Shown one piece after another: positions 1-10,840 of a DNA stretch of 64,000 nt. Position numbers and translations under genes: made by a program. The DNA is from Monomorium pharaonis (lineage: Eukaryota > Arthropoda > Insecta > Hymenoptera > Formicidae), in the NCBI RefSeq assembly GCF_013373865.1, contig NC_050469.1:4706042-4770041 (forward strand). The letters are read 5' to 3'. Below the pieces are notes generated by a model. The model was not told the origin of the DNA and searched no databases. It saw only the letters and a list, made by a program, of their open reading frames with translations. How positions within the stretch are numbered: the first letter of the stretch is position 1; every line of letters begins with the position of its first letter.

Positions 1-425
1 TTCATCAAACTATATCTATCTATAGATCTAATATAGATTTTTTCCCACATGAATAACTAATCCCTACAATTATTTACGTTTAGCAAATCTATACATCTGA
101 ACGTACTATACCATATACATTCATAATATAAACGTGTTTTTGTGAATAATAGTACAGTAAATAACTGAAGAAAAATAACCAAGAGATAATCCAATAAAAA
201 AAGAATAAATAAAATTATATACATATATTTGTATTAAACAATTTTAAAGTCATTACAAAAATTAGTAAAAACATCTCATTGTTTTGTTTTATTCATATTC
301 TGTATGAATGTAATCCTATCTAAAAAAGGAGATGTTAAATCGAATCGAATTTATTGTTGCCGCTTTTCCGAGATGCTGATTGGCTGTCTCGCTATAAAGT
401 TGTTAAGTGCGTTGTGACTGTCTTC

Positions 426-481
426 ACTTCGTGTCATTTCCAGCTGTCAAACTACTTCGTGTCATTTTCAGCTGTCAAACT
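426..481. repeat. 28-bp tandem duplication, two copies
   Basis: Units 426-453 and 454-481 share ACTTCGTGTCATTT and CAGCTGTCAAACT and differ at one base. The CAGCTG E-box-like palindrome is therefore doubled. No function is claimed. Confidence 0.8.
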
Positions 482-555
482 GTCACTTTTGATAGCTGAT
501 TGAAATAATTACAAGAAATCAGGGAAAAAGAAAAAAGAGCCAAATAAAAAATATA

Positions 556-608
556 CGAGAGGAAGAGAAAGAGAGAGAGAGAGAAAGAGAGAAAGGGGGG
601 GGGGAGAA
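556..608. repeat. GA-rich microsatellite ending in a G run
   Basis: Interrupted GA repeat followed by ten or more consecutive G bases. Confidence 0.9.
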
Positions 609-689
609 GTAAGAATCCTTTCTAAAAAAGGGCATGGCATCAATACTCGCATCTCTCGAAGTATTGTTGTCGCTTTTCCGCGATGCCGA

Positions 690-3600
690 TTAAACGTGTG
701 TCAATAGTTTTTAAAAAAGTTATGGTGTTGTAATTAATAAAAACATTTTTTTAAAAATTATTTTGCCCGGAAAACTTGAATTTTGAAAGCTGGACGTGAA
801 GTGCTAATTGAATATCGACAGATTTATTTATTTTAACGCAGTTTTCATATAGTTCCGGACGCGTCCAATAATTTTCTAAAGAGTTCCAGTGATATAATTA
901 ATTAAAACATTTTTTAAACAATTATTTTGTCCGAAAAACTTGACTTTTGAGGGCTAAAGGTGAGATGCTGTTCAAATATCGACAGTTCTATTTATTTTAA
1001 CGGAATTCTTATATAGTTCCGGACGCGTACAATAAATTTCTAAAGAGTTCCGGTAATATAATTAATTAAAACATTTTTTAAACAATTATTTTGCTTGAAA
1101 AACTTGAATTTTTATGGCTACACGACAAGTGCTAATCGAATATCGACAGATCTAATTATTTTAACGTAATTCTCATATAGTTCGGGATGCGTACAATATG
1201 TTTCTATAAAGTTCAGGTGATATAATTAATTAGAACATTTTTTAAACAATTATTATGCTTGAAAAACTTGAATTTCTAAGGCTACACGACAAGTGCTAAT
1301 CGAATATCGACAGATCTAATTATTTTAACGTAATTCTCATATAGTTCGGGACGCGTACAATATGTTTCTATAAAGTTCAGGTGATATAATTAATTAGAAC
1401 ATTTTTTAAACAATTATTATGCTTGAAAAACTTGAATTTCTAAGGCTACACGACAAGTGCTAATCGAATATCGACAGATCTAATTATTTTAACGTAATTC
1501 TCATATAGTTCGGGACGCGTACAATATGTTTCTATAAAGTTCAGGTGATATAATTAATTAGAACATTTTTTAAACAATTATTTTGCCCGAAAAACTTGAA
1601 TTTCTAAGGCTACACGTCAAGTGCTATTTGAATATCGACAGATCTATTTATTTTAACGTAATTCTCATATAGTTCGGGACGCGTACAATATGTTTCTATA
1701 AAGTTCCGGTGATATAATTAATTAGAACATTTTTTAAACAATTATTTTGCTTGAAAAACTTGAATTTCTAAGGCTACATGACAAGTGCTAATCGAATATC
1801 GACAGATCTAATTATTTTAACGTAATTTTCATATAGTTCGGGACGCGTACAATATGTTTCTGTAAAGTTCCGGTGATATAATTAATTAAAACATTATTTA
1901 AACAATTATTTTGCTTGAAAAACTTGAATTTTTAAGGCTACACGACAAGTGCTAATCGAATATCGACAGATCTAATTATTTTAACGTAATTCTCATATAG
2001 TTCGGGACGCGTACAATATGTTTCTATAAAGTTCCGGTGATATAATTAATTAGAACATTTTTTAAACAATTATTATGCTTGAAAAACTTGAGTTTCTAAG
2101 GCTACACGACAAGTGCTAATCGAATATCGACAGATCTAATTATTTTAACGTAATTCTCATATAGTTCGGGACGCGTACAATATGTTTCTATAAAGTTCCG
2201 GTGATATAATTAATTAGAACATTTTTTAAACAATTATTATGCTTGAAAAACTTGAATTTCTAAGGCTACACGTCAAGTGCTATTTGAATATCGACAGATC
2301 TATTTATTTGAACGTAATTCTCATATAGTTCGGGACGCGTACAATATGTTTCTGTAAAGTTCCGGTGATATAATTAATTAGAACATTTTTTAAACAATTA
2401 TTATGCTTGAAAAACTTGAATTTCTAAGGCTACACGACAAGTGCTAATCGAATATCGACAGATCTAATTATTTTAACGTAATTCTCATATAGTTCGGGAC
2501 GCTTACAATATGTTTCTATAAAGTTCAGGTGATATAATTAATTAGAACATTTTTTAAACAATTATTTTGCTTGAAAAACTTGAATTTCTAAGGCTACATG
2601 ACAAGTGCTAATCGAATATCGACAGATCTAATTATTTTAACGTAATTTTCATATAGTTCGGGACGCGTACAATATGTTTCTGTAAAGTTCCGGTGATATA
2701 ATTAATTAAAACATTATTTAAACAATTATTTTGCTTGAAAAACTTGAATTTTTAAGGCTACACGACAAGTGCTAATCGAATATCGACAGATCTAATTATT
2801 TTAACGTAATTCTCATATAGTTCGGGACGCGTACAATATGTTTCTATAAAGTTCCGGTGATATAATTAATTAGAACATTTTTTAAACAATTATTATGCTT
2901 GAAAAACTTGAGTTTCTAAGGCTACACGACAAGTGCTAATCGAATATCGACAGATCTAATTATTTTAACGTAATTCTCATATAGTTCGGGACGCGTACAA
3001 TATGTTTCTATAAAGTTCCGGTGATATAATTAATTAGAACATTTTTTAAACAATTATTATGCTTGAAAAACTTGAATTTCTAAGGCTACACGTCAAGTGC
3101 TATTTGAATATCGACAGATCTATTTATTTGAACGTAATTCTCATATAGTTCGGGACGCGTACAATATGTTTCTGTAAAGTTCCGGTGATATAATTAATTA
3201 GAACATTTTTTAAACAATTATTATGCTTGAAAAACTTGAATTTCTAAGGCTACACGACAAGTGCTAATCGAATATCGACAGATCTAATTATTTTAACGTA
3301 ATTCTCATATAGTTCGGGACGCTTACAATATGTTTCTATAAAGTTCAGGTGATATAATTAATTAAAACATTTTTTAAACAATTATTTTGCCCAAAAAACT
3401 TGAATTTTTGAGGCTACACGATAAGTGCTAATCGAATATCGACAGATCTATGTATTTTAACGTAATTCTCATATAGTTCGGGACGCGTACAATATGTTTG
3501 TATAAAATTCAGGTGATATAATTAATTAGAACATTTTTTAAACAATTATTTTGCCTGAAAAACTTGAACTTCTAAGGCTACACGTCAAGTGCTATTTGAA

Positions 3601-4823
3601 TATCGACAGATCTATTTATTTTAACGTAATTCTCATATAGTTCGGGACGCGTACAATATGTTTCTGTAAAGTTCCGGTGATATAATTAATTAAAACATTT
3701 TTTAAACAATTATTTTGCCCAAAAAACTTGAATTTTTGAGGCTGCACGACAAGTGTTAATCGAATATCGACAGATCTATGTATTTTAACGTAATTCTCAT
3801 ATAGTTTGGGACGCGTACAATATGTTTCTTTAAAGTTCAGGTGATATAATTAATTAAAACATTTTTTAAACAATTATTTTGCCCAAAAAACTTGAATTTT
3901 TGAGGCTACACGACAAGTGCTAATCGAATATCGACAGATCTATGTATTTTAACGTAATTCTCATATAGTTCGGGACGCGTACAATCTGTTTCTATAAAGT
4001 TCAGGTGATATAATTAATTAAAACATTTTTTAAACAATTATTTTGCCCAAAAAACTTGAATTTTTGAGGCTACACGACAAGTGCTAATCGAATATCGACA
4101 GATCTATGTATTTTAACGTAATTCTCATATAGTTCTGGACGCTTACAAGAGTTTTTTAAAAAGTTACGGTGTTATAATTAATTAAAACAATTTTTAAACA
4201 ATTATTTTGTCCGAAAAACTTGACTTTTGAGGGCTAAAGGTGAGATGCTGTTCACATATCGTTAGTTTTATTTATTTTAACGCAGTTCTCATATAGTTTC
4301 AGACGCGTACAATAATTTTCTAAAGAGTTTTGGTAATATAATTAATTAAAACATTTTTTAAACAATTATTTTGCCCGAAAAACTTGAATTTTGAGGGCTA
4401 GACGTGAAATGCAAATCGAATATCAACAGTTCTATTTATTTTAATGCAGTTTTCATATAGTTCTGGACGCGTACAATAGTTTTTGGAAAGTTACGGTGTT
4501 ATAATTAATAAAAACATTTTTTAAACAATTATTTTGCCCGGAAAACTTGAATTTTTAAAGCTAGACCTGAAATGCTAATTAAATATCGACTGATCTATTT
4601 ATTTTAACGTAATTCTCACATAGTTCCGGACGCGTACAATAATTTGCTATAGAATTCAGGTGATATAATTAATTAAAACATTTTTTTAACAATTATATTT
4701 TCCGGAAAACTTGAATTTTGAGGGTTGACGAGAAATGCTAATCGAATATCGAGAATTCTATTTATTTTAACACAGTTTTCTTATAGTTCCGGACGCGTAC
4801 AATAATTTTCTAAAGAGTTCGTC
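690..4823. repeat. 164-bp satellite/minisatellite array, about 25 copies
   Basis: The marker ACGCGTACAA recurs at 859, 1023, 1187, 1351, 1515, 1679, 1843, 2007 and onward every 164 bp to 4467. The last two intervals, to 4630 and 4793, are 163 bp. Each monomer carries TATAATTAATTA, ACATTTTTTAAACAATTATT, AAAAACTTGAATTT, GAATATCGACAGATCTA and CATATAGTTC in the same order. Monomers are nearly identical in the centre and more diverged at both edges, as expected if unequal exchange homogenises the interior. Every monomer is AT-rich and none carries an open frame. The array ends inside a monomer near 4823. Confidence 0.97.
1709..3348. repeat. Higher-order repeat: two 820-bp blocks of five monomers
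   Basis: Diagnostic variants recur exactly 820 bp (5 x 164) apart. ACGCTTACAATATG occurs at 2499 and 3319. The CTACATGACAAG variant, the TTATTTGAACG variant and the ACTTGAGTTTC variant each recur at the same offset. By eye the two blocks (about 1709-2528 and 2529-3348) are essentially identical, so this is a recent block duplication rather than slow monomer turnover. Confidence 0.9.
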
Positions 4824-5280
4824 AGAAAGTGAAAGTTTTGAAAATTGATTGAAAATTAACAGGTAACATTACATATAATATATTATAATTTTTAATTTAT
4901 TTAAAGGGGATTAAGTATGGAGATAAAGTATGTAAGAGTGATATTAAGAAACATGAAAATATAATATAATGACTAATTTGTGTTTAGAGAGTGAGAGAGG
5001 GGAGGAGGGAGGAGAGTGGGAGAGCGTGAGAGATAAAGAAGAGGATTAAATAAGAAAGTAAAGTGTAAGAGTAATATTGAACAATATGAAAATAATATAA
5101 TTAATATCATTAATATTATAATTAATAATTTAGAGAGTGGGAGAAAGAGCGTGAGATAGAGAAGGGCATTAAATATGATAAAGTGTGTGAGAGTAATATT
5201 ACAGAAGAAAAAAAAGTGCAATGTTCAATATAAAAATGCTAAGTGGCGCGCGCGAAGCGCGCGCAATGTTGTGGTCTAGT
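4824..5280. repeat. Three diverged copies of a 124-134 bp AG-rich repeat
   Basis: Downstream of the satellite, three units begin near 4906, 5040 and 5164. Each has a GGxxATTAAxTA start, then AAAGTxTGTxAGAGTxATATT, then an AG-rich tract (GAGAGTGGGAGA and similar). The units are diverged and of unequal length. They lie between the satellite and the Helitron-like end. Confidence 0.75.
5246..5279 (+). mobile_element. Helitron-like 3' terminus: GC hairpin plus CTAG
   Basis: An 8-bp perfect GC stem (5246-5253 with 5257-5264, loop GAA) is followed by 11 nt and then CTAG at 5276-5279, with T as the next base. Helitrons typically end in a short hairpin roughly 10-12 nt before a CTRR terminus and insert between A and T, so the geometry fits well. 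I cannot identify the 5' TC end in this window. The element probably includes the AG repeats and the 164-bp array to its left, as tandem repeats are common inside Helentron/DINE-type elements. No Rep/helicase coding sequence is present, so it would be non-autonomous. Confidence 0.7.
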
Positions 5281-6785
5281 ATAATAAAATATAAATAGTA
5301 TTATATATAATTAAATTTATTATTTTATATATTATTATATATATTTAGGATAATATAAAAATGTATGTATATATTGTCAATAATAATATAAAACAACAGA
5401 AAATTTGAAAAAAATAGAATTTATAAGAATTTATTAATAGTTTGTCAGGAAATATATAGATTAGGATTAAATTGATCAATATTCGTAAATGATATTTATA
5501 AAATTTCAAGTTATCTACAATCGTAAATTATCATTAACATAAAAAAATCTTTAGACAATTATAAAAGCGAGAGAAAGATCCAAAGAAAGATTTTTGATGT
5601 CCGTGTGATAGGTAAAATAAGCTGAACACGACCTATATTTGAAGTTAAAATAACACAATTATTTAAATTTTTCGAAATAATATCGAAGTGAGGTATGCTG
5701 CATAATACGTCATGCAGTAAATAAGTTTCCGAAAAATTAATTGCAACGGGAATAGTTGGCGAGCTTCTCAGAGTTTCGAGTGAACTGACTAATATAGAGT
5801 TTGCCATAGATGTTGTGTAGTTTGATAAAGTAAGTTTACTACCGAAACTTTGAGAACCACAGAAGAGGCTTTAGGTTCCACTTCACGGATAGCTACGAAA
5901 ATAAGTGCGCAGGAGCGCTTCCTGCGCGTGATAGTACATATGCTTTATGAACATTTCGTTATTACTATTACAACGCGTAATAAGACACAGCGCGGCATTA
6001 TATTTCGAGTTGCACGCTGCAGCATGAAATAGCATTCGCGTAATTGGAAAATAAGAAATGTAATATACAGAATTGAAATAATAAAAATTCCACGCAAAAT
6101 ACCGTACATTTACTGTTGTGAAAAGAAATTAAATGAAAGAAGATCTTTACACCCACAGAAAAGATTTCTGGGCTTAATGCTATTATTCTTCGATCTATTA
6201 TAAAATAGGATCGATATAGCGCCAATCATATTTATTATCAAAGGAAGAATATTTTATTCTTAAATGGAAAATCTAGAATAAAATAACTTTTGATGTTATC
6301 TTATTAATTTTCTTAGAATGATTTAGTAAATTTGTGACAATCTTATGACATTCTAGATTTAAGAATAAACCGATCTGAAGGTAGAAATTTCTGATTTAAT
6401 CTTAATCTTGTTTTATTTTTATACTACATAAGGTTGTAATAAGATTAAATATGTCAAGAATATTTTTTGCCTTGATATCAGAAATCCTTTCTGAGAGAAT
6501 AATAATAAGGTGGTAATTTGATATACCAAGTTAATTTTTGTAAACATCTTTATAAATAGTGTTTAAGACAAATTAGAAAAATTTAGAAAAATTCTTGGAT
6601 TAATAATGAGAATAAAAATATACGCATATTCTCTCTTAAGTGAGTCCCCGATTATTATAAATTTATTTTGTTCCTGCAAAAATACTTCTTTCCTATACTA
6701 AAATGTCTTCAGAATTAAAGAGAGTAACAACCAATTTTTCTCTTCAATTATTCCTTAAAAATTTTTATTTAAAAATATATTTTTT
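5281..6785. other. AT-rich non-coding stretch
   Basis: No supported gene. A minus-strand frame of 82 codons (5559-5807) has no recognisable domain, and no splice signals tie it to its neighbours. If the 6877-6976 exon is real, this stretch would lie in its first intron. Confidence 0.5.
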
Positions 6786-6789
6786 TGCT

Positions 6790-6829
6790 ATGGATGATAT
6801 TACTTGCAGGAGCAAGTAATATCATCCAT
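6790..6829. repeat. Perfect 18-bp stem hairpin
   Basis: Arms 6790-6807 and 6812-6829 are perfectly complementary, with loop AGGA. It lies about 40 bp inside the presumed first intron of the minus-strand gene starting at 6976. Eighteen perfect base pairs is more than chance readily gives, but it is too short for a typical insect pre-miRNA. Confidence 0.85.
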
Positions 6830-6876
6830 GGCATTGTAATTTCGCGGCAAAAATCAATTAGCGAGGATCTACTTAC

Positions 6877-6976
6877 AATTAGTGTATTCGGCTTGAATCG
6901 GCGTGAACAAAACTTCAAAGATCAAAAGGACAGCCACAAAACTTGCCGCGAATCCCGGATGCACCAACCCGAACAT
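6877..6976 (-). CDS. First coding exon of a secreted protein (signal peptide exon)
   Basis: The exon encodes 33 residues beginning MFGLVHPGF, continuing with a hydrophobic core (SFVAVLLIFEVLF) and ending TPIQA-EYTN, a typical signal peptide with likely cleavage after IQA. The frame then meets a consensus donor GTAAGT at 6876-6871. Splicing would split the next codon after its first base (phase 1), which is common after signal peptides. I chose the ATG at 6976 because a TATA box at 7038-7029 would place the transcription start near 7006, leaving a leader of about 30 nt. More upstream in-frame ATGs at 7021, 7054 and 7111 would then not be translated, or not transcribed. The mature protein is unknown: no acceptor-bounded continuation is visible to the left, and the next exon may lie beyond the satellite or outside the window. 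Family cannot be named. Confidence 0.55.
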
Positions 6977-7028
6977 CTTGCTTCGCAGAGGGCGATCAAA
7001 AAGTGTCACACTTTCGCCCATGCCGGCG

Positions 7029-7038
7029 CTTTTATATA
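7029..7038 (-). promoter_or_regulatory. TATA box for the 6976 minus-strand exon
   Basis: The minus strand reads TATATAAAAG, a near-perfect TATA box. It is followed about 31 nt later by TGTGACAC, with a weak initiator at best, and then by the ATG at 6976. The sequence is partly palindromic, so it could also serve the plus strand, but nothing coding is seen there. Confidence 0.5.
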
Positions 7039-7039
7039 A

Positions 7040-9230
7040 GTCGTGCAATCGCATCTTTTTCGTCTCCATTTCTTTCTCTCTGTCGCCGCCCATCGTCCTT
7101 GTCATCATCACTTTCCGCGCAGGAAGACTGTGAACTTCAAATCCGACTCGCGGTCATCGATACGCACGATATCACCCGTGTGTTCGTTCACGGAAATTCA
7201 CTGATAAAACGACCCTGGCGTAATTTTCAAGGCAAGCGTCAATAAAAGTGCCTCACGCAAAAAGGTATTCAATATGAGATCATACGATGCAGCCATGAAA
7301 CTCATTGCGACCTGCCACTACGTTGGACCGTGTTCCCCACTCTTCTCTGTCGTGCGCCCACGCAGCGTGTTATTATATCGTGAATACGTTTTTTCGCGTG
7401 ACTGTGGAACGCACGTTGCGGTTAAAGACCGAAGGACTCCTACATGATCGACTCGAGATTTGTTGACAAACGAGCGCGCGCGAGTACTCAATTATTGTTA
7501 CGTATGTATTGAAAGTGAAGTTGAGCATCAAAATCAGAATTTGAGCTTAATTTTTACGTATCAAGATTCGTGATAATTTTATGAGTCACATTTTAGTTAC
7601 ACTAATATTCGTCACGCACTAATAAAATTATGATGTTTTATGATCAATATCAAAATAAAAATCTCTTCTTTGAGGGAAAAATTTGTTTGCGGCACACAAA
7701 CAAGAGAAAGCTCCAAGATGTTTATTCTATAATAATTCAAAATGTACTTTGAAGAGAACTTTTTTTGTACTTGACGATATAATGTTAAGATTAAAATAAT
7801 TCGAGGATATATATCTAGCAAATTTGATATTTTCAAAATATGTATTTAATGTTCTTTTTGTATTTACATTATTTTGCGTAATGCATTCAATGATGCTTTT
7901 AACGCGTTGTATTACAACGTCCAACGTCGGAGATCGTGATCGCAATCATGTACTTGTATATATTGCCATTACGTGAATTGCACGTACATCGCGGCTCCAG
8001 ATCTTCGGATGGTTACTGCGGCGAATAAACACGGTCATCGTATGTAATCATAGCTCGCACGTGCATACGTTCTGTACGACGTTGCCTGTCATCGGCAAAC
8101 GGCAATCGGATTATGTATCTATGAGTAATCGCTGTGACAAGTGGACAGGATAATCAGGAAACGGGAGCTGTCGTTTACGAGAATTTCGTAACAGATCGCG
8201 TAGTAACATTGGTAGAATGGCGTAATTATGCCCGTGGGGATTTCGAGAGAATTCCGATTTTTGTTTTTACTTCTACCCTCGCGGTAATGTACATCCGTGA
8301 TTTCGAAGTCTTATAATATACATAGATGAGACGAAAGAAGGCTACGCTCCCCTTCCTCCCCGTTCATCTCCCGTTCATCTCACAAAAGAAGATTACGACG
8401 TGATGATAATCGATTTCAATGAAACTTATTATCAATAAGTTATCACGTCAAATATTACTGGGTAAAAGGATAATGTGAAATAAACAAGAAAATCGTAATT
8501 AAAAATTACGAGCGCCATATCAATTTTGTAGAGTACTGTTGTGAGTGTGCACTCATACAGAGAATATTGATAAAGGTGTCGAGTAACACCTCGCGGATGC
8601 GATGTCGCACGGCCTTGACCGGACGTTGCACCGGACAATGTAGCCTGTTGCCACCCGATTGCCAATCGAAATTGCCTGATTTCCGGTGGAATGTACGTAG
8701 CCAGCAATTGCTAGCTAAGCAAGGGCATGGGTAATATTTGACGTGGTAACCTATCGATACAATAAATTTCATCGAAATCGGTTATTATCACGTCGTGGCA
8801 TCCCCTTGATGAGCGAAGAGGAGCATAGGCCTCTCGTCAAGCATCAACACGCTAACCCCTCGCTTTCGTGACAGCCTTGGAGAAAAAGTAGACAGGCTAA
8901 AGAAATTATTCAACACCAAACCACAATAAATCTCAACGCAAAGTTTCTGATAAACAATGGCAATATTAGAAAGAAAGAACAAGGAAATAAAATACTTATA
9001 ACTATTTCCTATATTACAAAATCTGTAACTTCAGCAATTAACAAAAACGAATTTGTTGTTGGCTATAAAATTTTCAATATTCTTAAGAAATTTATAAAAA
9101 CATACAAGGACAAAAGTCAATTAATTTTCAACAAATATCATTTGTAGTAATTAATCATACGTTGTTTAATTGATGAACTATTTAAAATGCACTTGATCCG
9201 TGAATGCGAGCGACTGGACATACAGAACAT
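7040..9230. other. Upstream flank and intergenic DNA, no gene
   Basis: 7040-7500 is moderately CpG-rich and is the upstream flank of the minus-strand exon at 6976. From 7500 to 9230 the DNA is AT-rich with short CpG-containing patches (7900-8200, 8560-8700). Open frames are short, lack domains and lack paired splice sites. I see nothing else to support. Confidence 0.5.
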
Positions 9231-9424
9231 ACAGCCATGATGTAATAAGAAAGGTGAACCAACATCACGTATGCGCAGTAGTCGACCAATAAGAATTGGG
9301 TCCAAATGTTCGAAAGAAGAAGATTATTTGCGCGGTGCATTTGGACCCAAATTTTATTGGCTCCGCTCATCGTGACGCCATCGCTATATGCGCAATACAC
9401 CTTTCTTATTACATCATGCATACA
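9231..9424. mobile_element. Palindromic MITE-like element
   Basis: Left arm 9231-9308 and right arm 9338-9424 are imperfect inverted copies. Shared blocks are CATGATGTAATAAGAAAGGTG against its complement near the right end, TATGCGCA against TGCGCATA, and TTGGGTCCAAATG against CATTTGGACCCAA. The loop is about 30 bp. Nearly the whole 194-bp unit is foldback, as in short non-autonomous DNA transposons. No target-site duplication could be confirmed by eye. Confidence 0.7.
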
Positions 9425-9524
9425 GCTACTTACCATATATATACAGCTACTGATACATATACTCTCCATGAATCAACGCCGTCAAAAACCGGTTTTTAGA
9501 AATCCGCAAAAAGCATTATATAAA

Positions 9525-9640
9525 TATGTGATTATTATTACCAATATTATAGTAATAATTATTATAAAAATAATATTTCTGACTATATTGTTATGCAATT
9601 ATAGTCACAAATATCACTCATTTTTTTCTCACAATCAGTA
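9525..9640. repeat. Dispersed repeat, copy 1 (second copy at 41.1 kb)
   Basis: The block with ATTATTATTACCAA, GACTATA, GCAATTATAG and CATTTTTTTCTCA in order is matched at 41105-41213 in the same orientation, with scattered substitutions (roughly three-quarters identical by eye). It is probably a fragment of an old interspersed element of unknown class. Confidence 0.65.
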
Positions 9641-10840
9641 TTATATGTAGACGGGCCAAGACTCGTCACTACATAATTTTTGCATTGTATTTTTTACATA
9701 AAATATGAAGAAATGAGAAACAATGATCTATGTGTGCATACTTTATGTAAGAGGAATAATGCGAAAATTTTTCTTTTAATTATTTTTTCATTTTTTCAGT
9801 ATATTATTTTTTTGCTAAGTCTTTTTTATTATTTTTTGGTTAGACGTATAGGTTGATGCAGTTCTATGATTGGTCAATGTAGAATACTGGCCTAAAGTAG
9901 GTAGATTGTTACGAAAGAATTTAGACACTTGTCTCGTGCATTTACATCCGCGACTTTATTCCGTTTGAAGAATGCGCGTGCATTCGTCTCCTCGTACATA
10001 ATACCTTCTTTCAAGGTATTATGTACGACGCTTACTCCGTAGAGTCAATGCAACTGCAACATGAAAAGTGTAATTCATGTTGCGTGTAATGATGAATTGC
10101 ACTTATTACGATGCAGAATGCATATTTGTTGGATAAGAAATATAGAATGCAGTATTGTAACAAAAGAATGCATGTTTCCGTTAAAGGAGTTCTTCTGCTC
10201 AGGCCCGGCACAAGTAGCACAGGGGTTAAAGTAAAAAAAAAATTCAATTGACCATTTTGTTGCCTTTTGTTTTGCTGTATATGATCTAAAGTTAATAAGG
10301 GTGAATATAAAAAAAAATTCGACTATAAAGTACTACTTTTATTACTAAATAATTTTTTTAAAAATTGAGAATAAACATTCTTCACTATTATACTACCCTT
10401 AGATAACTAAATATAACAACAATTTGAAATTTATGTTATATCACTAGCACACATTTACCACACTTTTACGTGCTGTATTGCTTCGATTATTGGAAACTTT
10501 ATCTTATCAATTATTTCATTCAAACGAGCAAGTGCATCGTTTCAAAAATTTAACAGTACTTTTTTGGACAGCTAAGATGTATCGTAAAGTTTTACTAACA
10601 TCTATTCATTACTTTTACGTTTAATACGACAAATAAAAACTGAAAAATCCTGAAAATTCATCGACTCCCATAAGAGCCCATGTTAATGAAATATTTAATA
10701 TCTAAATAACTAGCTAGTTCAGCTTTCTGAAATTTTGACAGTCAATTTATATTACTAATTTGATCTTCTTTACATAGTTTCATGAAAATCTGTTCATTTT
10801 GATTTAGCAGCGGAACTCCCTTAAGTAAGAAATGTAGGAA
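9640..10840. other. AT-rich intergenic stretch
   Basis: Apart from the hairpin at 9992-10028 I see no gene, RNA or recognisable repeat. Short frames on both strands have no features. Confidence 0.5.
9992..10028. repeat. Perfect 16-bp stem hairpin
   Basis: Arms 9992-10007 and 10013-10028 (TCGTACATAATACCTT and its complement) have a 5-nt loop. No coding or promoter context is evident. Confidence 0.85.

Larger units (their letters stand above)
1..690. other. AT-rich left flank of the satellite, no gene
   Basis: No coding sequence is supported. The stretch contains a duplicated block (312-381 and 614-691), a 28-bp tandem duplication (426-481) and a GA-rich microsatellite (556-608). These sit directly against the start of the 164-bp array and may belong to the same mobile element. 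Confidence 0.6.
312..691. repeat. Direct repeat pair bracketing a GA microsatellite
   Basis: Both copies begin with an ATCCTxTCTAAAAAAGG motif (313-329 and 615-631). Both end in a 29-bp segment with the core CGCTTTTCCG (353-381 and 663-691), which differs at three positions. Spacing within each copy differs slightly. The second copy abuts the first satellite monomer, so the pair may mark the left part of the element that carries the array. Confidence 0.6.

Noticed and set aside
5559..5807. 82-codon minus-strand frame as second exon of the 6976 gene
   Set aside because: No acceptor in the required phase 1 is visible and the translation has no recognisable features.
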